Below the pieces are notes generated by a model, which worked only from the letters and a program-made list of their open reading frames with translations, made no database searches and was not told the DNA's origin. Source: a virus. From it: 41,201 bases of DNA. Where the stretch lies: positions 1-41,201 of the IMG/VR virus record IMGVR_UViG_3300049733_000155, one strand, 5' to 3'. The number at the start of each line of letters is the position of its first letter. The first letter of the stretch is position 1. Positions 1 through 6,601 of the stretch are shown piece by piece. Both the position numbers and the translations under genes were made by a program.

Positions 1-54
1 GGGGGGCGCGGCGCCGGGTCGGGTGGTGTGGCGTGTGACTGTCAGCCCCCCCCC
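1..54. other. Low-complexity contig end, probable assembly artefact
   Basis: This stretch is nearly all G and C and ends in a run of about eleven C. It interrupts the DUF3168 gene: the reading frame goes into glycine codons and stops here. If it is removed, the gene joins in frame to the fragment at the other end of the window, sharing the four bases at 55-58 and 41198-41201. It is therefore most likely a homopolymer artefact at a contig end and not phage sequence. A real terminal sequence cannot be excluded from sequence alone. Confidence 0.7.
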
Positions 55-55
55 C

Positions 56-307
56 CACCGCCAGGTCTTTGACCGCCGCATAGCTCGCGGCCCAGTGATC
101 GATCTGCAGGCGCACGTCGGTCAACGAGGGCGCGGCGGCACCGATGGTCAGCGGATCGACCCGCGCCTCGGCCACGCGCTGATAGGACAGGGCCGGGAGG
201 TCGGTCGTCTGCGGCCGCACGACCGGATACATGCGCGTCCCGATGATGGCGGTGATCGCCGGAATCGACTGGAGATACGTGTACAGCAGCGATTCGCAGG
301 TACTCAT
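56..307 (-). CDS. DUF3168 tail-completion protein, N-terminal part
   Basis: Residues 1-84 of a DUF3168-type protein, the family of small tail-terminator/tail-completion proteins that cap the tail tube and join it to the head (gpU-like role). The start ATG overlaps the stop of the gp10-like gene (ATGA). The fragment reads MSTCESLLYTYLQSIPAI and continues with typical family features: a short N-terminal helix, an R-x-Y-P-V segment, and a 'LTDVRLQIDHWA' strand. It is cut at the contig end; the remaining 47 residues are at 41055-41201. Position after the gp10-like gene and before the tail tube gene fits the usual order. Family assignment rests on pattern and synteny. Confidence 0.8.
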
Positions 308-705
308 CGGATCGGCACCGGTGGATGCCAGCGGTCGAAGAACTGCCGGACGGCCCGGTTGGCGGCGTTGAGCGCCGACTGGGCGCCCTGCGCGAAGGCC
401 GGCCGCATCCAGGGGCGCGCCGCGATGAAGCGCGTGCCCCACTCAAGGTAGTAGCCGTAGAACCCGCGCCGGGTCGGCCCGACGAGGTAGCGCTGGCTGA
501 GTTTCTTCGTCGGCTTCCGGTACTGGACGGCGAGGCTCGCGGCCAGCGTGCCCTCGTCGCGCGGCACGGTCTCTTCCATGCGCGCGCGCAGCACCTCGGC
601 CGCCTCCCGACAGGCGACGGTCAACGCGAACTTCGCCACGTCGGGCGGGAGCGCCGCCAGATTGCGCCGCAATTCGGCGACCCCGAAGACCTTCACGCGG
701 ATCAT
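304..705 (-). CDS. HK97 gp10-like head-tail/tail completion protein
   Basis: A 133-residue protein of the HK97-gp10 family, which works at the head-tail junction during virion assembly. It shows the family layout: N-terminal 'VFGVAELRRNLAALP', a helix with 'REAAEVLRARMEETVPRDEGTL', then 'YGYYLEWGTRFIAARPWMRPAF', where the EWGT...PWMRPA pattern is diagnostic. The ATG at 705 was chosen because it overlaps the upstream head-closure stop (ATGA) and gives the normal family length. The stop overlaps the DUF3168 start, so these small connector genes appear translationally coupled. Confidence 0.88.
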   Translation of the reverse strand: MIRVKVFGVAELRRNLAALPPDVAKFALTVACREAAEVLRARMEETVPRDEGTLAASLAVQYRKPTKKLSQRYLVGPTRRGFYGYYLEWGTRFIAARPWMRPAFAQGAQSALNAANRAVRQFFDRWHPPVPIR

Positions 706-1025
706 GCCGGCTCCTGCCACTTCGCCTCGAGTTGCAGCCCTTCGCGCCGGGGCAACTCGAGGACTTCCTGGATATCGAACAGGTCGCCTTCGTAGTTGAG
801 CCGCATGTGTGGCACGACGTCCGGACGATAGCGGATCGTGAAATACGCATCGACGAGCGCGGTCAACTGCGCCGCCTCGAAGCGCTCGGTGCCCCGGAGC
901 TCGCGGACATTCGCCCACACGGTCGCCAGATCCGTCCAGGTCTCGATCACTTCACCGTAGTCGTTCGTGGTCGACGTGTACTGCTGGATCGTGACGCGAC
1001 GATCCAGCAGGCCCGGGTCGGCAAT
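702..1025 (-). CDS. Head-closure / head-tail adaptor protein, start codon unclear
   Basis: The protein has the head-tail adaptor pattern (SPP1 gp16/HK97 gp7-like): an N-terminal 'LLDRRVTIQQY', then 'GEVIETWTDLATVWANVREL', and a C-terminal beta segment 'YEGDLFDIQEVLELPRREG'. The conserved 'RRVTIQ' lies upstream of every ATG, GTG or TTG in frame, and the frame is open back to the connector's own stop at 1083. An ATT at 1025, with GAGGGG about 12 bases upstream, would give 107 residues, close to the family length. A GTG overlapping the connector stop (GTGA) exists in another frame, so a one-base indel is the alternative. The family call is firm; the start is not. Confidence 0.7.
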   Translation of the reverse strand: MADPGLLDRRVTIQQYTSTTNDYGEVIETWTDLATVWANVRELRGTERFEAAQLTALVDAYFTIRYRPDVVPHMRLNYEGDLFDIQEVLELPRREGLQLEAKWQEPA

Positions 1026-1082
1026 GGCGGGCCGGAGCCCCTCGCGATACGCGAGCCGGACTTCTCTATCCGACGCCGTAAG

Positions 1083-1694
1083 TCACACCGACCAGGCCAT
1101 CTTATAGTTGGCCATCGTCCAGAAAAACGAGGGCGGCAGGGTCGTGAGCGCGGTGCGGTTATCGTAGCGATAGGCCACCGCCCGCATGATCCAGCCCTTG
1201 ATCTCCTCGGGCACCGCGGGTGCCAGGCCATAGCCCGCGACGAAGCGCACGGCCACGGCATTCGCCACGCCGCTGCGGGCCGTCGGCCAGCTCGTGCCAT
1301 AGGCCGGCATGAGCTCGCCCGGCTCGACGCCGCGATCGACCTGATAGGCCGCCGGGTCGAGCGTCTGCTCCGCGCCGTCGGCATCCTGATACTTCACGCT
1401 GACGATCGACTGCAGCGGCGGCAACGGCACGAGGATGGCCGCCCTGCGATTGGTCGCGATGCACTCGGGCCGGGCATTCGGCGGCGGAAACGCATCGAGC
1501 AACAACTCCCAGGTTTGCGTCACCACCGCCCGCCCGAACCATGCCGCCGGCCCGTCGAACTCCTCGCGCGATTCGCGGATCAACTGGCTGATGAGCCGGT
1601 TGTCCGCCGTGTCCGTCACCCGCAGGAACTCGCGCATCTCCACGATGTTGACCGGCTCCTCGGGCGGCGCCTCGATGCGCAGGAGTCCCGCCAT
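1083..1694 (-). CDS. Head-tail connector (gp6-like)
   Basis: 203 residues of the phage gp6-like head-tail connector type, which forms a ring below the portal. Features visible are an N-terminal 'VNIVEMREFLRVTDTADNRL' helix typical of the family (a 'EVKEYLRID...D..I..LI..A' pattern), a central beta region rich in aromatic and proline residues, and a C-terminal helix 'PEEIKGWIMRAVAYRYDNR' like the family's 'P..vr.Ai...v..ly..R'. It follows the capsid and a small gene, the normal location. The stop TGA at 1083 is in the same frame as the downstream adaptor gene. Confidence 0.85.
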   Translation of the reverse strand: MAGLLRIEAPPEEPVNIVEMREFLRVTDTADNRLISQLIRESREEFDGPAAWFGRAVVTQTWELLLDAFPPPNARPECIATNRRAAILVPLPPLQSIVSVKYQDADGAEQTLDPAAYQVDRGVEPGELMPAYGTSWPTARSGVANAVAVRFVAGYGLAPAVPEEIKGWIMRAVAYRYDNRTALTTLPPSFFWTMANYKMAWSV

Positions 1695-1695
1695 G

Positions 1696-1980
1696 TCACC
1701 CCCGCCCGGCGGGCCGGTGCGGCGGCGTGCTGCTGTGCGATTCGCCCGAGCCAGACGACGCGGCGGCCTTGGGCTCCGGGTTCTGGAAGATCACATAGCC
1801 AGGCTCGTTGACCGTCGGCTCGGCTGGCTCTGGCGTCGGAGCATTGCCGAGATTCTGCGTCTCGCCGGTGTTGGATTTCGGGATCGCTTGATGCTTGTTG
1901 ATCTGCTGTTTCAGTTTCAGCATTTCCCGCTCGGCGTTGGCGACGTCGGTCTGGAGCTTGGCGCCCTTGTCATCGGCCAT
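1696..1980 (-). CDS. Small protein between capsid and connector, unknown
   Basis: A 94-residue protein with an N-terminal charged helix that looks like a coiled coil (residues 5-30, 'TDVANAEREMLKLKQQINKH') and a proline/serine-rich, probably disordered C-terminal half. The upstream AGGAGATC is a good ribosome binding site for the ATG at 1980. It lies 36 bases downstream of the capsid gene and 1 base upstream of the connector ORF. Small genes at this place in related phages often encode head decoration or unknown virion proteins; nothing in the sequence proves either role. Confidence 0.7.
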   Translation of the reverse strand: MADDKGAKLQTDVANAEREMLKLKQQINKHQAIPKSNTGETQNLGNAPTPEPAEPTVNEPGYVIFQNPEPKAAASSGSGESHSSTPPHRPAGRG

Positions 1981-2016
1981 GTCAGATCTCCTGTGCGCGT
2001 AAGTACGTGAAATTGC

Positions 2017-3390
2017 TCACGTCGTATAAGCCATGTACTTAACGGGCGCGGTCCCGGCATTTAACAGGTTGCCGTCGGCCCGCGAGAAGGCGAGGAAGGC
2101 GACCTGGTGATAGTCGGCATAGCGCTCGTCGAGCCGCAGCAGGGTGACGCCGAGCACGTCGCGGATCAGATACTTCTGCAGCGCGCCGAACAGGATGGCG
2201 CGGGTGCCGGTGGTGGTCGCCGTCGACATGTCGTTGTTGACGATGACGGGATAGCCGAGGAGCGTCCCGGGCTGGCCCGCCGTGCCGCCGGCCGTGAAGG
2301 TCGCCATCGTCGACACGGCGTAGGGCTGCCAGATCGGCCGCCCGGTCGTGTCCAGCAAGGACTTCAGCCGAGCCACGACGGCGTCGTTCATCATCCACGC
2401 CGCGCCCTGCCGCCGATACGCGATGTCGACGGAATGTTCCATCGAAACCAGCTGCGGATAGGTGAACCCACCGGCCACCGTGCCGGTCGGCGCCAGGCCC
2501 TGCGTCGCCTGGACGACGATCCCGAATGGCAGGGTCGTGCCGGCGCCGGTCGTGAAGTGCGTGTTCTGGATCCGGCCGATGCGCTCGCCGAGCATCTCAC
2601 CCAGCATGACCGGCAGGTTGACCGCCGAGTCCTGCATGAGCTCGACCGGCACCAGCACTTGCTTCGACGAATACTTGAAGGCGTGCAAGACGAGTTGGCC
2701 GAACGCCACATCTTGGTTGGCGACCTGGGTGTTGATATCCAAGATCGCGCCTACGTTGCCGGTGTCGTTCGCGGTCGGGATCGGCAGATCGGCGCCCGTG
2801 TCCGTCCGGATGATCGTCGCGGCCTGGCGCATCCCGCCATACCACAGCAGGGCTTTCTCAAGCGCCATCATCATCTCGTCGGGGATCGTGTAGCCGCCCC
2901 CGGTCGTCGTGACCGTCTGGGCGCGCTGCTCGATCTCCCACTCGCGGACCTCGGCGAGATTGCGCGGGGGCCGGCGCGAGAGATTCAGGGTCAGCATGCG
3001 GTTGTTGAGATCCATGCCGACCCGCTCGGCCGCCTCGTGATGCTCGGGCTTGAGCGGCTGGTCGGAGCCCTTGATGAACCATCCGCGCAGGGCCAGCTCG
3101 AAGTCGGCCTTGCCGCGGCTCAGCCGGGCGCTGACGGTGGGCCGCTCGTTGGGCGCCGGGCTGGGGGCCGACTTGCGCTCTTCGACCTCGGCCAGCCGTT
3201 TCTCGATGGCGTCCTGCCGCAGGCGCATGTCGATGTTCTTGCCGAGCTGCTCGATCGCCTGGTCGCGCGATTGCCACTCGGTTTCCTCTTCGGCGGTCAG
3301 GACATCGCGGCCATCCTTGGCGGCTTTGGCGAGGAGTGCGGCGTTTTCTTCGTGCAGGCGCTGCCGCTTCTCGACGAGTTCCTTGATCAT
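2017..3390 (-). CDS. Major capsid protein, HK97 fold
   Basis: Phage major capsid protein of the HK97 family. The N-terminal ~100 residues (from MIKELVEKRQRLHEENAALL) form a charged delta/scaffold domain with predicted coiled coil, expected to be removed by the prohead protease. The mature shell domain follows, with 'TVTTTGGGYTIPDEM', 'KYSSKQVLVPVELMQDSAVNLP', 'GAAWMMNDAVVARLKSLLDTTGRPIWQ' and 'LLGYPVIVNNDMS', all typical of the family. The frame is open to a GTG at 3447; the ATG at 3390 was preferred because AAGGGG lies about nine bases upstream and the start 'MIKELVEKR' resembles family starts. The protease lies upstream, separated by an antisense two-gene cassette. Confidence 0.9.
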   Translation of the reverse strand: MIKELVEKRQRLHEENAALLAKAAKDGRDVLTAEEETEWQSRDQAIEQLGKNIDMRLRQDAIEKRLAEVEERKSAPSPAPNERPTVSARLSRGKADFELALRGWFIKGSDQPLKPEHHEAAERVGMDLNNRMLTLNLSRRPPRNLAEVREWEIEQRAQTVTTTGGGYTIPDEMMMALEKALLWYGGMRQAATIIRTDTGADLPIPTANDTGNVGAILDINTQVANQDVAFGQLVLHAFKYSSKQVLVPVELMQDSAVNLPVMLGEMLGERIGRIQNTHFTTGAGTTLPFGIVVQATQGLAPTGTVAGGFTYPQLVSMEHSVDIAYRRQGAAWMMNDAVVARLKSLLDTTGRPIWQPYAVSTMATFTAGGTAGQPGTLLGYPVIVNNDMSTATTTGTRAILFGALQKYLIRDVLGVTLLRLDERYADYHQVAFLAFSRADGNLLNAGTAPVKYMAYTT

Positions 3391-3452
3391 GGCCGGGTGC
3401 CCCTTCATCGCCGAGGGATCCCCGGACATGGCAACGGGCGCACCCACGGCGA

Positions 3453-3474
3453 ATCGAAAGTTGTAGTTTTCGAT
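3453..3474. promoter_or_regulatory. Inverted repeat upstream of capsid gene
   Basis: ATCGAAA and TTTCGAT form perfect 7-base arms around an 8-base loop. The site is AT-rich compared with its surroundings and lies just upstream of the capsid reading frame, in the gap created by the antisense cassette. It could be an operator or a 5' hairpin of the capsid message. It is not followed by a T-run on either strand, so a terminator is unlikely. Confidence 0.4.
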
Positions 3475-3657
3475 CCAGCCCCGTGAGCCGCGCCCGTCAC
3501 ACGAGCGTCAGCGCACTATGTCAGCGGCGAGCCCGACCCGCGCTCAGGGCCGACCCGTCGCCGGAATCGACCCAAGCCTAGCGGCAAACCCGGCCAGCCG
3601 TCAAAGTCTCAAAACGCGGAGAGCAGAATCCCCGCCATTGATGCGGAATCCTCCCGC

Positions 3658-3686
3658 TTGACAAACCCAAAGCGGTTTGGCATAGT
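3658..3686 (+). promoter_or_regulatory. Near-consensus sigma70 promoter with palindrome in the spacer
   Basis: The -35 box is TTGACA (3658-3663), the spacer is exactly 17 bases, and the -10 box is CATAGT (3681-3686). The spacer contains the inverted repeat CCAAA-GCGG-TTTGG, a plausible operator. Transcription would begin about 7 bases after the -10, essentially at the ATG at 3694, so the message should be leaderless. This points to independent expression of the two following genes in the lysogen, against the late transcription direction. Confidence 0.7.
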
Positions 3687-3693
3687 GGGGGCG

Positions 3694-3834
3694 ATGAGGC
3701 CCAAGAATCCGGCTGCCGTAGCGCTCGGACGCCTCGGCGGTCGCGTCGGCGGCAAAGCCACGACCCCAGCGAAGCGCCGCGCCGCGAGGAAGAACGGCAA
3801 GCGCGGCGGTCGGCCGAAGAAGGAGCAGTCATGA
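3694..3834 (+). CDS. Small basic Gly/Lys-rich protein, moron gene 1
   Basis: A 46-residue, very basic protein with the pattern 'ALGRLGGRVGGKATTPAKRRAARKNGKRGG'. Short proteins with a 'LGRLGG..GGKAR...RR..AR.AA' pattern are common in bacteria and phages, but I know no established function; the composition suggests nucleic-acid binding. The ATG lies directly after a strong promoter, so translation probably starts from a leaderless mRNA. Its stop overlaps the start of the lipoprotein gene (ATGA). It is antisense to the surrounding head operon. Confidence 0.65.
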   Translation: MRPKNPAAVALGRLGGRVGGKATTPAKRRAARKNGKRGGRPKKEQS

Positions 3835-4049
3835 CGAAGACGGCGGTCCTCGGGTGTCTGTTGCTCGCCGGGTGCAGCACGACGGCGACCTATGTCCATC
3901 CCGATACCGGCCGCGTGCGGACGTGCGAGCGCAACGGGATTGCGGCCACGCTTGAGCCCGTCGGGCTCGTCTTTGACTCGTTCAAGCGGTACAGCACCTG
4001 CAAAGACTTGTCGGAAAGCCTCGGCTACGTTCGGCAGGAGCAGCCATGA
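3831..4049 (+). CDS. Small phage lipoprotein, moron gene 2
   Basis: A 72-residue protein with a lipoprotein signal peptide: 'MTKTAVLGCLLLAGC', where LAGC is a lipobox and the second cysteine would be lipidated. The mature part has three further cysteines, so a disulfide in the periplasm is possible ('RVRTCERNG', 'RYSTCKDLS'). The segment 'TGRVRTCERNGIAATLEPVGLVFDSFKRYSTC' is conserved in feel but I recognise no family. Expressed with the preceding gene from the opposite-strand promoter at 3658. Phage lipoproteins of this kind often act in superinfection exclusion or alter the lysogen surface; that is an inference from position only. An ATGA at 4046 opens an 11-codon remnant ORF. Confidence 0.75.
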   Translation: MTKTAVLGCLLLAGCSTTATYVHPDTGRVRTCERNGIAATLEPVGLVFDSFKRYSTCKDLSESLGYVRQEQP

Positions 4050-4077
4050 GCGCCCTCGTAAAATCGCCTGTGCGCGC

Positions 4078-4698
4078 CTAGGAGCGCCGTGGCGAGGCGA
4101 TCGCCGAGGACGTCGACCACGTAGCCGCCCGGGCGGCCAATCGCGCCTGTAGCGCCGAAACCGTCAGGCCACCCAGCCCCTGAAACTTGCGCCAGCCCCG
4201 CAGGGCAATCTCGACGTCGGTCTGCTCGTAGGCGGGCATGGACACGACCGAGACCTCGTACACCCGCATGTCGGTCACGTACCGGACGATCCGGCCGTCC
4301 TCCCGCTTCCAGTCGTCGCCGTCAGGCAGCGTCCGGAACGAGAACGACATGCCGGTGATGTCACCCCGGCTGATGGACTGCAGCAGGTTCGGGGGCTCGG
4401 TCGGGCTCGGCGGGTCGATCTCGACGTGGACGCCCCGGTGGTCGGGGATCACTTTCAGCGTCCCGGCCGACTGGCGGCCGAGGATCTTGCCCGGATCGTG
4501 GTCGAAGAAGGCCCGGAGATCAATCCCCTCGTCGAGGGTGCGCTTGAAGGCCTCCGGGCGGATGACCTCCACGAACCCGCCGAGATCCTGCGAGCGCTCG
4601 TTGAAGACGATCGCCGTGCCGTGGATCATCGGGTGCGACGGGGTGCCGCCGACCACCGCGCGCCGGTTCCAGCCGTAGGGTCGCCGCTCAAGCTCCAT
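4078..4698 (-). CDS. Prohead maturation protease (HK97-type, peptidase family U35/S78)
   Basis: 206 residues. This serine protease cleaves the capsid delta domain during prohead maturation. The catalytic histidine is in 'FDHDPGKILGRQSAGTL' and the serine in 'GDITGMSFSFRTL', the two hallmark motifs of the family; 'YEVSVVSMPAYEQTDVEIA' is the conserved C-terminal block. The start at 4698 overlaps the portal stop by 11 bases and has a GGAGGGG ribosome binding site. The last ~25 residues are rich in Ala/Ser/Arg and differ from the usual helical tail, perhaps because the antisense cassette was inserted just downstream. Confidence 0.92.
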   Translation of the reverse strand: MELERRPYGWNRRAVVGGTPSHPMIHGTAIVFNERSQDLGGFVEVIRPEAFKRTLDEGIDLRAFFDHDPGKILGRQSAGTLKVIPDHRGVHVEIDPPSPTEPPNLLQSISRGDITGMSFSFRTLPDGDDWKREDGRIVRYVTDMRVYEVSVVSMPAYEQTDVEIALRGWRKFQGLGGLTVSALQARLAARAATWSTSSAIASPRRS

Positions 4699-6601
4699 GA
4701 GTTCCCCTCCAGTCCACCATCAGCGCTTCGGCGAGCGCCTCTGACCGCGGGGCATCCCACCGATCGACGTCGTGCGTGACGACATCCCGCAAGGTCTCAG
4801 GCGTCGCCCGCTCGAGCAGCGCCGTCAACCGGGCCCGCGAGGCATCGGCATAGGCGGCAATCCGGCACCGAATCTCGCCCTCGGGATCGTCCGTGCGTCC
4901 GAGGAGTTGCCAGTACACCTGCATCGCGTGGCGCAAGCGGCTCACGGCCCAATCCGCCTGGTGCGGATAGAACTCGGTCATCCACTCGGTCAACTTCTCC
5001 GGGGTGGCCGCCGCGCGCTTCGCGTGATCGACTTCCTTGCGCACGAAGGCCCGCGCCGCATCTTCGATCAGCCGCTGCACGCCCGGGAGCACCGCGGTCG
5101 TCCGCTCGCGCTGCTCCTGCAGGGCCGCCTCGAGGCCCGCGATCTTCTCGAGGACCGGCGCGAGATCGACCGGCGGGGGCGGCGGCGCCGGGGGCGGGGA
5201 AGCCGGGATCTCGGTCGGCAAGGCCGCCACCCGCTCGGTCAATCCGTCGAAGTCGAGATGCTGCTGCGCCACGGCGGCCTGCGTCGCCTGGCCGAGCGCG
5301 ATCAGTTGCTTGAGCTCCTCCGCGAATTCGTCGCGGGCCGCGGGCTCCTTCGGCACCGGCGCGGCGGGCGCGGGTTTCGGCGGGCCTTCCGCGAGGATCT
5401 CGGCCGGGAGCTGGTTGGACGGATTGAAGAGCACGTCGCCCTCCGGGCCGAACGATTCCCAGTTCTCCAGCGTCGCCACCCGGTTCGCGGTGATGAGCCC
5501 GGCCTGCTTGAGTTGCACGTAGGCCGTCGTGCGGCTCGTGAAGTCGCCCCGCTCGAGGCCATCGACCAGGAACTCGACGAACTGGTAGTTGAGCTCCAGC
5601 GGCGAGATCAACTTCCGCATGATCTCTTTTTCGAATCGCACCAGCCAGCGGCGCAGACTGAACTTCACGAATCCGATCGCCTGCTGCTCGATGCCGGTGC
5701 CCCAGCTCGTCGAGCGCTCGACGTCGCCGATCATGTGCGGCGGCACGCCGAACCAGCGCGCGATCTCGTTGACTTGAAATTTTCGGGTCTCGAGGAATTG
5801 CGCGTCGTTGGGCGGCACGCCGAGCTGCTCGTAGGTCATGCCTTCCTGCAGGATGATGAAGTTGTGCGCGCGGTCGACGCCCTGCGCGCGCTTCTCGAGC
5901 GAGCCCCGCAGGTTGTCCTCGGCCTGCTGATTCAGGCGGCCCGGGTGCGTGAGAATCCCGCCGAACGCGCTGCCCTGGCCGAAGAAGGTGCCGCCGAAGC
6001 GCTCGGCCGCGAGCAGGAGCCCGACCGACTCGCGCGCCTTCTGGATCGGCGAGTAGCCCCAGATCCCGTCCGGCGTGAGGCCGGGAACGTGCAGCATCTC
6101 GTCGGGCCTGAGCACCGTCTCGCTGTCGACGCGGTAGCGGATCTCGCGCGTGGTATCGGTGCGAAACCACGAGACGCGCCAGGGCTCGACCAGGTCGAGC
6201 GAGGCGACTTCGCCGCGCGCGTTGCGGCGAATCTCGGCAAAGGCGTTGCCCCAGAGCAGCAGGTGCTGCGTCATGGTTTCCCAGAGGACGGCGCTGGTGC
6301 CTTCGTCATTCGGGAGGTCATGCAGCACGCGATAGAGCTTGCTGTCGGTGTAGCGCTCGCGGTCGCCGTTCGGCAGGCGCCGGTAGTGCAAGAGCGGCAG
6401 CGAGCCGATCGTGCCAGCGATGAGGTTGACGCAGGCCCAGACCGCCGAGCTCGTCAGCGCCGTCTGTTCGCTCACCGTGACGCCGCTCGAGACCGGCTTG
6501 GCGCCGAAGAGTGCTTTCAGCGCCGGGTCGTTCAGCCCGTAGGGACCGAGCCAGCCGCCGAGGCTGCGCACCGCGAGCGCCAGCCGCGTCCAGAGGGTCA
6601 C
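4688..6601 (-). CDS. Portal protein (HK97 family), long C-terminal extension
   Basis: 637 residues. The portal is the dodecameric ring through which DNA enters the head. Family blocks visible include 'SSAVWACVNLIAGTIGSLPLLHYRR', 'TSAVLWETMTQHLLLWGNAFAEI', 'GLTPDGIWGYSPIQKARESVGL', 'NEIARWFGVPPHMIGDVERSTSWGTGIEQQAIGFVKFSL' and 'QAGLITANRVATLENW'. The GTG at 6601 was chosen because it overlaps the terminase stop (GTGA) and the encoded 'MTLWTRLALAVRSLGGWLG' is a normal family start. From about residue 430 on, the protein carries a proline-rich linker, a coiled-coil segment and a helical domain of about 150 residues, longer than a minimal HK97 portal. Confidence 0.93.
   Translation of the reverse strand: MTLWTRLALAVRSLGGWLGPYGLNDPALKALFGAKPVSSGVTVSEQTALTSSAVWACVNLIAGTIGSLPLLHYRRLPNGDRERYTDSKLYRVLHDLPNDEGTSAVLWETMTQHLLLWGNAFAEIRRNARGEVASLDLVEPWRVSWFRTDTTREIRYRVDSETVLRPDEMLHVPGLTPDGIWGYSPIQKARESVGLLLAAERFGGTFFGQGSAFGGILTHPGRLNQQAEDNLRGSLEKRAQGVDRAHNFIILQEGMTYEQLGVPPNDAQFLETRKFQVNEIARWFGVPPHMIGDVERSTSWGTGIEQQAIGFVKFSLRRWLVRFEKEIMRKLISPLELNYQFVEFLVDGLERGDFTSRTTAYVQLKQAGLITANRVATLENWESFGPEGDVLFNPSNQLPAEILAEGPPKPAPAAPVPKEPAARDEFAEELKQLIALGQATQAAVAQQHLDFDGLTERVAALPTEIPASPPPAPPPPPVDLAPVLEKIAGLEAALQEQRERTTAVLPGVQRLIEDAARAFVRKEVDHAKRAAATPEKLTEWMTEFYPHQADWAVSRLRHAMQVYWQLLGRTDDPEGEIRCRIAAYADASRARLTALLERATPETLRDVVTHDVDRWDAPRSEALAEALMVDWRGTHGA

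Noticed and set aside
732-1811. Long plus-strand ORF of 359 codons over the connector genes
   Set aside because: Arg/His/Pro-rich shadow of minus-strand genes with clear family matches; the same applies to the plus-strand ORFs at 2107-3486, 4772-6628, 33172-34995, 35167-36612 and 37950-39959.
3578-3899. Minus-strand ORFs over the moron cassette
   Set aside because: Arg/Pro-rich frames without ribosome sites; the plus-strand genes have a promoter, coupled starts and a lipobox.
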